Source of the DNA: JBDSKH01 sp035495435 | GTDB lineage: Bacteria; Actinomycetota; Actinomycetes; Actinomycetales; Microbacteriaceae | Direction: 5' to 3' | Length of the DNA: 64,000 bases | Assembly (NCBI GenBank): GCA_035495435.1 | Contig: DATJFV010000054.1 | Span: 6,521 to 70,520, forward strand | Part shown: in pieces, positions 16,202 to 24,775 of the stretch | Numbering within the stretch: the first letter of the stretch is position 1 | Layout of the letters: each line of letters opens with the position of its first letter | Translations under genes and position numbers: made by a program | The notes under the pieces: generated by a model | Seen by the model: only the letters and a program-made list of their open reading frames with translations | Told to the model about the DNA's origin: nothing | Databases searched by the model: none

Positions 16202-17343
16202 GGCTGAATCCCCGAGATCGCCGGCCGGAACCCGAGCCGCACGTTCTCGCAGCATCCGGGGCGGCATACGTCGTACCAGGGTCCGAGCGCCGTCTCGGCC
16301 GGGCGCTCGGCGGCCGGCGTGCCGTTCACCCGCTCGAGGATCAGGTCGACCAGCCCGGCGACGTAGGCCGGATCGACACCCGGCGTCGGGGCGCGCAGCG
16401 CCACCACTCCGACCTCGGCGGCGGTCTCCCTCGCCTCGGTGTCGAGATCCCAGAGCACCTCCATGTGGTCCGAGACGAAGCCGACCGGCACGATGACCAC
16501 GGCCTCGACGCCTCGCGCCGGCAGGTCGCGGATCACGTCGTTCACGTCGGGTTCCAGCCACGGCTGCGTCGGCGGGCCCGAGCGGCTCTGGTACACCAGC
16601 TCCCAGCCGATGTCCTGCCCACCGCCGAGTGCTCCGGCTTCGGTCATGACCGCCTCGGCGACCGCGAGGTGCTGGGTCTGGTACGCGTCGCCGTCCGGAC
16701 CGCTGCGCTCGGCATCCGCGGTCGGGATGCTGTGGGTGGCGAACAGCACGCGGATCGCGTCGGCCGCGAAACCCCGGTCGGTCAGCTCGGCGAGCGCCGC
16801 CCGCACGCCGTCGACGAACGGCCGCACGAAGCCGGGATGGTCGAAGTACTGCCGCACCTTGTCGATGCGCAGTTCGTCGCCGAGCCCGGTCTCGTCGAGG
16901 GCCCGGGCGAAGTCTTCGCGGTACTGCCGGCAGCTGGAGTAACTGGAGTAGGCGCTCGTCGCCAGCCCCAGCAGCGTGCGGTGCCCCGCGGCATGCGCCT
17001 CGCGCAGCGCATCGGGCAGGTACGGCTGCCAGTTGCGGTTGCCCCAGTAGACGGGCAGGTCGATGCCGCGGTCGGCGAGCTCGGCCTCGAGCGCTGCCTT
17101 CAGCGCGCGGTTCTGGGCGTTGATCGGGCTGACGCCGCCGAAGTGCCGGTAGTGGTGCGCCACCTCCTCGAGCCGTTCGTCGGGGATGCCGCGGCCTCGG
17201 GTCACGTTGCGCAGGAAGGGGATCACGTCGTCCTGCCCCTCCGGGCCCCCGAAGCCGGCGAGCACCACGGCGTCGTAGGCGACCGGAACCTCGACATGCT
17301 CGGGGCCGGGTTCGGCGGCGGGCGTCGCCGCCAGCACGGTCAC
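16198..17343 (-). CDS. hemH: Coproporphyrin (III) ferrochelatase
   Basis: 381 residues (also called CpfC). YDAVVLAGFGGPEGQDDV opens the chelatase fold, and FATHSIPTADAE carries the metal-site His. The Cys pattern CRQYREDF plus a C-terminal CRPGCCENVRLG matches the [2Fe-2S] ligands known in actinobacterial ferrochelatases. In organisms with HemQ this enzyme inserts iron into coproporphyrin III rather than protoporphyrin IX. The GTG at 17343 overlaps the hemQ stop by 4 bp, and upstream sequence in the same frame is hemQ shadow. Confidence 0.94.
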   Translation of the reverse strand: MTVLAATPAAEPGPEHVEVPVAYDAVVLAGFGGPEGQDDVIPFLRNVTRGRGIPDERLEEVAHHYRHFGGVSPINAQNRALKAALEAELADRGIDLPVYWGNRNWQPYLPDALREAHAAGHRTLLGLATSAYSSYSSCRQYREDFARALDETGLGDELRIDKVRQYFDHPGFVRPFVDGVRAALAELTDRGFAADAIRVLFATHSIPTADAERSGPDGDAYQTQHLAVAEAVMTEAGALGGGQDIGWELVYQSRSGPPTQPWLEPDVNDVIRDLPARGVEAVVIVPVGFVSDHMEVLWDLDTEARETAAEVGVVALRAPTPGVDPAYVAGLVDLILERVNGTPAAERPAETALGPWYDVCRPGCCENVRLGFRPAISGIQP

Positions 17344-18008
17344 CGCAGCACCTCCGCCACCTCGGTGACGTCGATGCGCCGACCGGTGTAGAACGGCACC
17401 TCCTCGCGCACGTGCATGCGCGCCTCGGTCGCCCGCAGGTGACGCATCAGGTCGACGAGGTCGATCGGGTCGTCGGCCTCGAGCGCCAGCAGCCACTCGT
17501 AGTCGCCCAGCGCGAACGCCGCCACCGTGTTCGCCTGCACCTGCGGGTATTCGGAGCCCTTGCGGCCGTGGTCGGCGAGCATCGTGCGGCGCTCGTCCTC
17601 GGGCAGCAGGTACCAGTCGTAGCTGCGCACGAACGGGTACACGGTCAGCCACCCCTTGGGCGGCAGCCCGCGCAGGAAGGCGGGGGCGTGCGAGCGGCTG
17701 AACTCGGCGTCGCGGTGCACGCCCAACGCGTTCCAGGTGGGGGCGACCCCGGTGAGTCCGCGCCGCAACGTGCGGTATGCGGCCTGCACCTCGGCGGGGT
17801 CGGGGCCGGTCAGCCAGAACAGTAGATCCGCGTCGGCCCGGAGGCCGGAGACGTCGTAGACGCCCCGCAGGGTGACGGAGCCGCCCGCCAGACCGGCCAC
17901 CGCATCCGCCAGACCGCCCGCCGCGGGATCACCCGCAGCCGGGTCTCGCCTCAGCACCGCCCACAGGGCGTAGCCGACGGGGAGATCTTCAGCGGGGGCG
18001 TCGCTCAT
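17340..18008 (-). CDS. hemQ: Coproheme decarboxylase, chlorite dismutase-like (HemQ/ChdC)
   Basis: 222 residues; converts coproheme to haem b, the last step of the actinobacterial and firmicute route. The family body is seen in FVRSYDWYLLPEDERRTMLADHGRKG, with the Tyr-containing loop and the proximal region of actinobacterial HemQ, and ALGDYEWLLALEADDPIDLVDLMRHLR near the end. The chlorite-dismutase distal Arg is not expected in HemQ. It is preceded by three small envelope-protein genes and followed by hemH with a 4-bp overlap. Confidence 0.93.
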   Translation of the reverse strand: MSDAPAEDLPVGYALWAVLRRDPAAGDPAAGGLADAVAGLAGGSVTLRGVYDVSGLRADADLLFWLTGPDPAEVQAAYRTLRRGLTGVAPTWNALGVHRDAEFSRSHAPAFLRGLPPKGWLTVYPFVRSYDWYLLPEDERRTMLADHGRKGSEYPQVQANTVAAFALGDYEWLLALEADDPIDLVDLMRHLRATEARMHVREEVPFYTGRRIDVTEVAEVLR

Positions 18009-18065
18009 CGCCCCTATCCTCCCCCCGCGTCACGCGTCGCGCGAATCGAGGGATCGACAGGTGCG

Positions 18066-18302
18066 TCAGTCGTCGTCGGGGCCGAAGATGGCCCAGGCGA
18101 GCAGGCCGACCGCGACGACCGCGACCGCCACGCCGCCGACGATGAACGGCAGCGGGTTCTTCTCATAGGCGTTCATCGCCTGCTTGCCGAGGTCTTGTGC
18201 GCGCTTGGGCACGTTCAGCTTGTCCTCGATGGCGTCGAGAGCGTTGGCGAGGTCGTCGCGCGCCTTCTGCGCCTGTGCCTTGGCGGTGGAGGGGGTGCTC
18301 AT
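18066..18302 (-). CDS. DUF3618-like small membrane protein
   Basis: 78 residues. The N-terminal half is a charged helix, KAQAQKARDDLANALDAIED, with the KLNVPKRAQDLGK motif typical of DUF3618. A single helix (about 52-72) and the acidic tail FGPDDD follow. The ATG overlaps the holin-family gene by 4 bp, so the two are coupled. It is one of three envelope genes set inside the haem operon. Function unknown. Confidence 0.78.
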   Translation of the reverse strand: MSTPSTAKAQAQKARDDLANALDAIEDKLNVPKRAQDLGKQAMNAYEKNPLPFIVGGVAVAVVAVGLLAWAIFGPDDD

Positions 18303-18715
18303 GTGGTGCTCCTCTTTCCGATTCCTTTGATGGCCTGAATGTCACGCCGCATGCTGTCGATCGACTCCGTCGGCACGGGCGGGATGCCCGTCTTCAGTAC
18401 CCGGTAGCCGATGAGCGCGAGGATCGCGGCGACGATCAGCAGTACCGCGGCGACCAGCAGCGCGGCCAGCCAACCGGGCATGACCAGCGACAGCGCCAGG
18501 ATGGCGGCGGTCAGCAGCACGCCGAGCATGCCGAGCAGCACGACGAGTGCGACGGCGATCAGCCCGGCGCCGATGCCCAGCGCCTTGACCTTCGCCACCA
18601 TCTCGGCTTTGAGCAGGTCGATCTCGCGCTGCACGAGCTCGCGCACCAGCGTGGGGACGCTGGTGACGAGTTCGATCAGCGACCGCTTGCGCGGTGTGGG
18701 GGTGGGCGTCGTCAT
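18299..18715 (-). CDS. Actinobacterial phage-holin-family membrane protein
   Basis: 138 residues. VTSVPTLVRELVQREIDLLKAEM is the conserved amphipathic head of this family, followed by two transmembrane helices (about 47-74 and 78-102) and a basic tail. Despite the family name these proteins are chromosomal and no phage genes are near. It lies 11 bp behind the YtxH-like gene and overlaps the DUF3618-like gene by 4 bp. Probably an envelope-stress or membrane-shaping protein; inferred only from context. Confidence 0.8.
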   Translation of the reverse strand: MTTPTPTPRKRSLIELVTSVPTLVRELVQREIDLLKAEMVAKVKALGIGAGLIAVALVVLLGMLGVLLTAAILALSLVMPGWLAALLVAAVLLIVAAILALIGYRVLKTGIPPVPTESIDSMRRDIQAIKGIGKRSTT

Positions 18716-18726
18716 GACAGCCCGCC

Positions 18727-19047
18727 TCAGCTGGAGGCGGAGCTGCTCGACCGGGTCGACCCCGCGGGCTTGGTGCCCGACGACTTCGACGCGGCCGGCT
18801 TGGCGGCGGGCTTCTTGCCCGAGACCTGCGCCACCACCTTCTTGGCGTTGTCGCTGACGAAGTCGGCGACCTCGGGGGCCTTGTCCTTGACGAAGTCCTC
18901 GACGGCGTCGACCTGCTTCTGCACGCGCGGGTCGTTCCAGACCTTCAGCGCGGCGGTGCGCAGCTCTTCGTACTTCTCGCGCCCGGCACGGGTGCCGAGC
19001 ACGTATCCGAGGCCCAGTCCGGCCACGAACAGGATCTTGCCTTTCAC
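18727..19047 (-). CDS. YtxH-like envelope protein
   Basis: 106 residues. A short hydrophobic N-terminus (KILFVAGLGLGYVLGTRAGREKYEELR) is the classic YtxH start: a glycine-rich helix followed by TRAGREKYE. A helical middle and a Lys/Ala/Ser-rich low-complexity tail from about residue 78 follow. The start codon is GTG at 19047, 38 bp after hemY. Function unknown; the pairing with holin-family and DUF3618 proteins is common in actinobacteria. Confidence 0.78.
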   Translation of the reverse strand: MKGKILFVAGLGLGYVLGTRAGREKYEELRTAALKVWNDPRVQKQVDAVEDFVKDKAPEVADFVSDNAKKVVAQVSGKKPAAKPAASKSSGTKPAGSTRSSSSASS

Positions 19048-19085
19048 GATGTCTCCAGTCTCCGGTGGGAAGGGGTGCGCCTTGC

Positions 19086-20318
19086 CTACTCGGGCTCTGC
19101 GATGGTCACCGCGTCGGCCTGAGCGACGACGGCGGCGATGCCGGTGCCAGCTACAGCCTCCCCCAGGTACTGCATTCCGTCAACGGCATGCGTCCGAGGC
19201 GCAGCACGTTCCCAGGTGACCAGGGCGGCGTCATCCGGATGCGGCACCGGCACCCCGAGCAGGGTGGCGGCATCGCGGGCGGCGCTTGCGACGTCGGGGG
19301 TGTCCGCCGCGTCGTACGACAGCCGCAGCACGTGGCGACCCTGCGCGGCCTCGCGCACCCAGCCCCACTTGGCCGTGACATGCGTGAGCGCCCGCACCCC
19401 GACCCCCGCGCCTGCGGCCACCAGCACCCCGGTGCCCCGCGGAGCCACGTCGAGCTCGGGCGCGTCCACCACCAGCGTCACCAGGGTCACCCGGTGCGCG
19501 ACCTCCTCGCCGTGCGCCACCAGCACCCGGCCGGCGATCCGCTCGCCGCCGACGAGGGTCACGCCGCCGGGGTCGGCGGAGTCGACCCGGGCGTCGGTGC
19601 GCAACTCGACGCCGAACGCCTCGAGGTCCTGCAGCAGTACGTCGACCAGCCGCGCGACGCCACCGCGCAGCCCCGCGACCTGCGACCCGGCGGTGGCGGG
19701 GTCGCGCAGCGAGCGCACCGCCGCCGAGAGGCTCGCCTCGCGCAGCAGGGCACGGCGCAGGCCCGGGGCGACGACGTCGAGCTCCAGGTCGTCGGGATCG
19801 GCGGAGTGCACGCCGCGCGCGACCGGGGCGACCAGTCCCTCGAGGACTCCGCGCCCCATCCGGCGGCGCACCAGCTCGCCCAGCGTGCGCGAGTTGGCGC
19901 CCACCTGCCCGAGCATGAGCGCGTCGAGCTGCGCCCGCCATGCGGCCCGGCTGCCGATCGCGGCCACCACGTCGGCGGCGAGCGGTGTGCCGGGGATGCC
20001 CAGCAGGCTGGTGGCGGGCAGCGGTATCGCCGAGCCGTCGGCGCGGTAGAGCCAGGCGGGGGTGTCGGCGGGGCGCACGATGTCGCCCGCCAGCCCGAGC
20101 GCGGTGGCGAGCCGCTCGACCGTGCCGCCGCGGGTGGCGAACGCCTCCGCCCCGGCGTCGAGGGGGATGCCGCCGACGGTGTGCTGCGCAACCTGGCCGC
20201 CGAACCGGCCCGAGGCTTCGAGCACGGTGACCTCGGCGCCGGCGAGCGCCAGCCGGCGCGCGGCGGTGAGGCCAGCGAGCCCGCCGCCGGCGATCAGAAT
20301 GCGGTCAGTCCTCGCCAT
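19086..20318 (-). CDS. hemY: Coproporphyrinogen III / protoporphyrinogen oxidase
   Basis: 410 residues (CgoX in the coproporphyrin pathway). Residues 6-35 form the FAD-binding motif ILIAGGGLAGLTAARRLALA ending in TVLEASGRFGGQV. The C-terminal region TWERAAPRTHAVDGMQYLGEAVAGTGI retains the flavin-contact pattern, although the usual final GxGI.A Cys/Gly set is degenerate. It oxidises coproporphyrinogen III to coproporphyrin III using oxygen. The ATG overlaps hemE by 14 bp. Confidence 0.9.
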   Translation of the reverse strand: MARTDRILIAGGGLAGLTAARRLALAGAEVTVLEASGRFGGQVAQHTVGGIPLDAGAEAFATRGGTVERLATALGLAGDIVRPADTPAWLYRADGSAIPLPATSLLGIPGTPLAADVVAAIGSRAAWRAQLDALMLGQVGANSRTLGELVRRRMGRGVLEGLVAPVARGVHSADPDDLELDVVAPGLRRALLREASLSAAVRSLRDPATAGSQVAGLRGGVARLVDVLLQDLEAFGVELRTDARVDSADPGGVTLVGGERIAGRVLVAHGEEVAHRVTLVTLVVDAPELDVAPRGTGVLVAAGAGVGVRALTHVTAKWGWVREAAQGRHVLRLSYDAADTPDVASAARDAATLLGVPVPHPDDAALVTWERAAPRTHAVDGMQYLGEAVAGTGIAAVVAQADAVTIAEPE

Positions 20319-21363
20319 GCGCGTACGCCACGATGCGGGTCAGCACGTCAGGATCGGTTTCGGGTGGCACACCGTGCCCGAGGTTCAGCACGTGCGCGGG
20401 GGCCGAGCGCCCGCGCTCGAGGACGTCGTCGATGTGCGCCCGCAGGGTGCTCCACGGCGCAGAGAGCAGGGCCGGGTCGAGGTTGCCCTGCACCGGAACC
20501 CCGCCGCCGAGCCGTTCCGAGGCTTCATCCAGCGGCAGCCGCCAGTCCACCCCGACGACCGTCGCGCCGAGCCCCGGCAGCAGGTCGAGCACGTCGCCGC
20601 TGCCCAGCCCGAAGTGCACGCGGGGCACATCGAGCCCGCGCAGCGCGTCGAACGCCCGGCGCGAGTGCGGGGCCACCCGCCGCTGGTAGTCGCGGCGCGA
20701 GAGGGTGCCCATCCACGAGTCGAACAGTTGCACGGCGCTCGCCCCCGCCTCGACCTGTGCGCGCACGAAGGCGCCGGTGACGTCGGCGCACCAGTTGAGC
20801 AGAGCCGCCCAGGCGTGCGGGTCGGAGTACATCAGCGAGCGGGCGCGCAGCTGGTCCTTCGACGGGCCGCCTTCCACGAGGTAGGAGGCCAGCGTGTACG
20901 GTGCTCCGCCGAAGCCGATGAGCGGCGTGGAACCGAGCTGCTCGACCGCGAGCGCGACGGCGTCGCGGATGGGGGCCAGGGCATCCGGGTCGAGCGGGCG
21001 CAGCCGCAGCACGTCGGATGCGGTGCGCACCGGCTCGGCCAGGACCGGCCCGCGACCGGGCTCGATGCGCACGTCGACACCGGCGAGCTTGACGGGCACG
21101 ACGATGTCGCTGAAGAAGATGGCGGCGTCGACGTGGTGCCGCCGCACCGGCTGCACGGTGATCTCGGCGGCGAGCGCCGGGGTCAGGCAGGCGTCGAGCA
21201 TCTCGGTGCCCTCGCGGGCCGCCCGGTACTCGGGCAGCGATCGACCGGCCTGCCGCATGAACCAGACCGGGGCCGTTTCGGGACGGTCGCCGCGGTAGGC
21301 GCGGACGAGGGGCGCCGTCGTCGTGCGTCCGTCGGAGAGCGGGTGGGCGTCGGGCAGCGTCAC
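20305..21363 (-). CDS. hemE: Uroporphyrinogen decarboxylase
   Basis: 352 residues. PVWFMRQAGRSLPEYRAARE is the N-terminal signature with both substrate-binding Arg residues, FSDIVVPVKLAGVDV holds the catalytic Asp, and VQLFDSWMGTLSRRDY is the second family signature. It makes coproporphyrinogen III. The GTG start lies 6 nt after TAGCCT on the minus strand and no Shine-Dalgarno sequence is present, so transcription is probably leaderless. It heads the long minus-strand haem operon and is divergent from hemA with only 30 bp between the start codons. Confidence 0.95.
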   Translation of the reverse strand: MTLPDAHPLSDGRTTTAPLVRAYRGDRPETAPVWFMRQAGRSLPEYRAAREGTEMLDACLTPALAAEITVQPVRRHHVDAAIFFSDIVVPVKLAGVDVRIEPGRGPVLAEPVRTASDVLRLRPLDPDALAPIRDAVALAVEQLGSTPLIGFGGAPYTLASYLVEGGPSKDQLRARSLMYSDPHAWAALLNWCADVTGAFVRAQVEAGASAVQLFDSWMGTLSRRDYQRRVAPHSRRAFDALRGLDVPRVHFGLGSGDVLDLLPGLGATVVGVDWRLPLDEASERLGGGVPVQGNLDPALLSAPWSTLRAHIDDVLERGRSAPAHVLNLGHGVPPETDPDVLTRIVAYAHGED

Positions 21364-21393
21364 TCACCCAGGCTACGTGCCTAGGCTGTACGC
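21364..21393. promoter_or_regulatory. Back-to-back leaderless promoters of hemE and hemA
   Basis: The 30-bp gap contains TAGCCT on the minus strand (21375-21370) and TAGGCT on the plus strand (21382-21387), mirror-placed around a 6-bp centre. Each ends exactly 6 nt before its GTG start. The -35 regions would then lie inside the opposite gene's first codons, so the two polymerases cannot occupy both sites freely. Confidence 0.65.
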
Positions 21394-22635
21394 GTGCTTC
21401 TGTGCGTGACCGCGAACCACCGCACCGCCGACTTCGAACTGCTCGACCGGGTGAGCCGGGGCGCATCGTCTGTCGCCGGCGACCTGGTCACCGGGTCGGA
21501 TGTCGTGGCCGGCGCGGTCGTGCTGGCCACGTGCAACCGTTTCGAGGCCTACCTCGAGATCGACGAACCGCTCACCGCGGCGGTCGAGGTGGCGACCGAG
21601 GTGGTCTTCGCGACGCTCGCTGCGTCGCTCGGCGACGATGCCGGTCGGCTTCGGGACGCCGCCGCCGTGCACGCCGGTCCGGCGGTGGCGCGGCACCTGT
21701 TCGCCGTCACCTCGGGGCTGGAATCTCTCGTGCTCGGGGAGGACGAGATCGCGGGCCAGGTGCAGCGTGCCCTGGCCGCTGCGCGCGAGGCGGGCACCTC
21801 ATCCGGTGGTCTGGAGCGGCTCTTCCAGCGCGCCACCCGCACCTCGCGCGAGGTGCGCGCCGCGGCGGATCTCGGCGGCGCCGGGCGCACCGTCGCACGT
21901 CTCGCCCTCGACCTGGCCTCTACCCGCGTCGCCGACTGGTCGGCGACGACGGTGCTGGTGGTGGGCACCGGCAGCTATGCGGCGACCACGATCACGGCAC
22001 TCCGCGCCCGCGGCGTGACCGACCTGCGGGTGTTCTCGGCCACCGGCCGCGCCGAGCGGTTCGCCGCGCGGTTCGGCGTGCGCGCCGAGCACGACCTGGG
22101 TGCGGCGATCGCGGATGCCGGGGTCGTCATCACCTGCACCGCCCGTTACGAGGTCACCGCGGCCGACATCCCCGACGAGCGACGTCGGCTGATCATCGAC
22201 CTCGGCCTGCCCCGCAACGTGCGGCCGGAGGTCGGCGCGCTGCCGGGTGTCGAGCTGATCGACCTCGAGGTGCTGGCGCTGCACGCCCCGCTGCCCGAGC
22301 TCGAGCCGGGCGCACGGGAGCTGGTCGGCTCGGCCGCCGATGCGTTCGCCGCCGAAGAGCTGGCCGCGCCCGCGATCGTCGCCCTGCGCAGCCATGTCTT
22401 CGCGGCCCTCGAGGCAGAGCTGGCGCGCTCCCGCGCGCGCGGCGAGGACGAGCGCACCGAGCAGGCGCTGCGGCACTTCGCGGGGGTGCTGCTGCACGAG
22501 CCGTCGGTGCGGGCGCGCGACCTCGCGGCGCAGGGCCGCAGCGAGGAGTTCGCTGCGGCCCTGCGTGTGCTCTACGGCGTCGAGGCGGAGGTCACACCCC
22601 CGCCGCGTCGCCGCGGCCGGCCATCGGCCGGGTGA
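21394..22635 (+). CDS. hemA: Glutamyl-tRNA reductase
   Basis: 413 residues; reduces glutamyl-tRNA to glutamate-1-semialdehyde, the committed step. VLATCNRFEAYLEID contains the catalytic Cys. SGLESLVLGEDEIAGQVQ and the NADPH loop VLVVGTGSYAATTITALRARG follow in the usual order, then a C-terminal dimerisation helix. GTG 21394 is 6 nt after TAGGCT. Its last 44 bp overlap, tail to tail, the end of the convergent LAXTG protein gene, an unusually long coding overlap. Confidence 0.95.
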   Translation: MLLCVTANHRTADFELLDRVSRGASSVAGDLVTGSDVVAGAVVLATCNRFEAYLEIDEPLTAAVEVATEVVFATLAASLGDDAGRLRDAAAVHAGPAVARHLFAVTSGLESLVLGEDEIAGQVQRALAAAREAGTSSGGLERLFQRATRTSREVRAAADLGGAGRTVARLALDLASTRVADWSATTVLVVGTGSYAATTITALRARGVTDLRVFSATGRAERFAARFGVRAEHDLGAAIADAGVVITCTARYEVTAADIPDERRRLIIDLGLPRNVRPEVGALPGVELIDLEVLALHAPLPELEPGARELVGSAADAFAAEELAAPAIVALRSHVFAALEAELARSRARGEDERTEQALRHFAGVLLHEPSVRARDLAAQGRSEEFAAALRVLYGVEAEVTPPPRRRGRPSAG

Positions 22636-24775
22636 CCGAGCGCAGTCGCATCAGCCCGAGGCCGGTCGCCAGCAGCATGCCGGCCAACACCGACATGAGC
22701 AGCGGCGAGCCGCCGGTCATGGCGAGCGTCAGCAGGTCGCACGAGGCGGGCCGGGTGAACGTCAGCGTCCAGTTGTGTTTCGTCCCCGCAGCCAGACCGT
22801 AGGACGGGCCGTTCGCGGTGGCCTCGAGCACGATCGTCGTCGGGCCGCTCACCACGTGGGTCGTCTCGCTGACCGTCGAGCCGTTCGCCGTCCAGGTCAG
22901 GGCGGCGGGGTCGGACAGGTCGTTCGACAGGGTGTACGAACCGTCACCGCTGCATGACAGCGGCGTCGTCACGACCTTCGGCACCACGAGGGGGAAGGTG
23001 GTCAGGTCGCACTTGCCGGGGTAGGCGTCGACGGTCACCGTGAACGGGTTCGGCACGGCCGAGGTGTACCCCGAGTCGAGCGTGTACCCGATGCTGTAGT
23101 CGCCGGGCGACAGCGGGCCGGTGATGCCGGCCAGGTTGAACGGCACGTTACCGCCGGTTCCCGTGATGGTGTACGTCACGCCCGAGGTCACCGTCAGCTG
23201 AATGTAGCCGGGGGTGAGGAACACGAACGCGGTGCAGGTCTGCGGGGTCGGCGTTGCCGCGGGCGACACCGCCGTGGGGGGCGTGCAGACACCCGCGTAG
23301 GCGTTGACGACCACGTCGATCGGCTGGGTGATGCTCGACCCGAGACCGGGGTCGAGCGTCCACGTCACCGAGTAGTTACCCGGCGGCACCGGGTCGGAGA
23401 GACCCGAGACGTCGTAGTTCACCGTTCCGCTCGGACCGGTGATCGTGTAGGTCACCCCGGTGATCACGGTGAGCTGGATCGAGCCGTCCTGCAGGGTTCC
23501 CAGTCGCGAGCAGGTCTCGGGCGAGGGCACCGCCCCCGGAGTCACCTGCGTCACCTGGCCGCAGACTCCCGAGTAGGGGTCGACGACGACGAGGATCGGG
23601 CTGGTCACCGCGGTCGTGTACCCGGAGTCGAGCGTGAACGCCACGGAGTAGTTGCCCGGGGCGACGGGGTCAGACAGACCGGTCACCGCGTCGTAGTTGA
23701 CGGTGCCGCCCGGGCCGGTGATCGTGTAGGTCACGCCCGCCAGGATGGTCAGCTGGATCGAGCCGTCGACGAGCGCGTTGCTGACGCAGGTCTCGGGCGA
23801 GGGAACCGCAGCCGGGGTCACCGGGGTGCCGGCGCAGATCCCGGTGTAGGCGCTGACGCTCACCGAGATGGGACTGGTCACCGAGGTGTAGTAGCCCGTT
23901 CCGGCCAGGGTGAAGGCCACCGAGTAGTTGCCGGGGGCGACCGGGTCGGAGAGACCGGTCACGGCGTCGTAGTTCACGGTTCCGCCCGGGCCGGTGATCG
24001 TGTAGGTCACGCCCGTGATGATGGTCAGCTGGATGCGGCCGTCGACGAGCGTCGTGCCCGCCGAGCAGGTCTGCGGGGTGGCCGTCGCGGCGGGGGTGAC
24101 CACCGTGGGCGCGTTGCAGTCGTTCGCCAGGATGGCCGAACCCGGGATGCCGCCGAACAGGGTGTTCATGTTGAGGCCGGGGTAGCTGACGTCCACTCCC
24201 TTCACCTTGTAGGTGAACGGCGGAATGATGTCGTTGAGGTGGTCGTCCTTGTCGCTCGGCGGGTCGACGTGGCCGTTGTAGGCGGCCTGCTCGTCGATGG
24301 TCTCCGAGATCCACGGGTTGATGCCCTGGGTCGCGTGACACAGCGTGACGTTCGGGTTCGAGCCGGCCGCGGTGACGCGGGTCAGGGTGCTGCGCGACGC
24401 GGACAGCAGGGGCAGCACGGTCTGCTCGGTGACGGTCTGGTCGCCGGGCGCGGAGTCGTCCGTGGCCGGGTCGTCCGTCGCCGGGTCATCCGTGGCCGGG
24501 TCCTGGCTGGCCGGGTCCTCCGGTGCGGGGTCGGATGCCGGGGCCGGGTCCTCCACAGGTGCGGGCTCGGATGCGGGGGCCGGGTTCGGGGCGGGGTCGG
24601 GCGCCGGAGGCGCGGGTACCGGATCGGGCGCCGGGGGCTCCGGGGCAGGATCGGGTGTGGTCACGGTGGTGGTCGTGGGGTCGTCGTCCGCGAATGCGGG
24701 GCTGATGACGAGGCCCGAGTAACCGGTGGTCAATGCGAGCGCTACCGCGAACGCGGCGAGACGAGGGGTTCTCAT
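22592..24775 (-). CDS. LAXTG-anchored repeat surface protein A
   Basis: 727 residues. Signal peptide (about 1-29), then an Asp/Pro/Ala-rich stalk to about residue 110 with three repeated ATDDP units. Next is a module with LCHATQGINPWISETI and HLNDIIPPFTY, seen in many actinobacterial surface proteins. Four repeats of about 91 residues follow, each with one Cys near the start, a GVTYTITG core, a PGNYS turn and a closing Cys. The last module (SYTLSND) is shared with the neighbouring protein B and is followed by LAMTG at about 684-688, a hydrophobic helix and a basic tail. This is the sorting signal of class E sortases. The ATG 24775 is preceded by GGAG. Confidence 0.82.
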   Translation of the reverse strand: MRTPRLAAFAVALALTTGYSGLVISPAFADDDPTTTTVTTPDPAPEPPAPDPVPAPPAPDPAPNPAPASEPAPVEDPAPASDPAPEDPASQDPATDDPATDDPATDDSAPGDQTVTEQTVLPLLSASRSTLTRVTAAGSNPNVTLCHATQGINPWISETIDEQAAYNGHVDPPSDKDDHLNDIIPPFTYKVKGVDVSYPGLNMNTLFGGIPGSAILANDCNAPTVVTPAATATPQTCSAGTTLVDGRIQLTIITGVTYTITGPGGTVNYDAVTGLSDPVAPGNYSVAFTLAGTGYYTSVTSPISVSVSAYTGICAGTPVTPAAVPSPETCVSNALVDGSIQLTILAGVTYTITGPGGTVNYDAVTGLSDPVAPGNYSVAFTLDSGYTTAVTSPILVVVDPYSGVCGQVTQVTPGAVPSPETCSRLGTLQDGSIQLTVITGVTYTITGPSGTVNYDVSGLSDPVPPGNYSVTWTLDPGLGSSITQPIDVVVNAYAGVCTPPTAVSPAATPTPQTCTAFVFLTPGYIQLTVTSGVTYTITGTGGNVPFNLAGITGPLSPGDYSIGYTLDSGYTSAVPNPFTVTVDAYPGKCDLTTFPLVVPKVVTTPLSCSGDGSYTLSNDLSDPAALTWTANGSTVSETTHVVSGPTTIVLEATANGPSYGLAAGTKHNWTLTFTRPASCDLLTLAMTGGSPLLMSVLAGMLLATGLGLMRLRSVTRPMAGRGDAAGV

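Noticed and set aside
18299..18715. Holin-family gene as a sign of a prophage
   Set aside because: No capsid, terminase, integrase or lysin genes are near. This family is a normal chromosomal envelope protein in actinobacteria and here is part of an operon.
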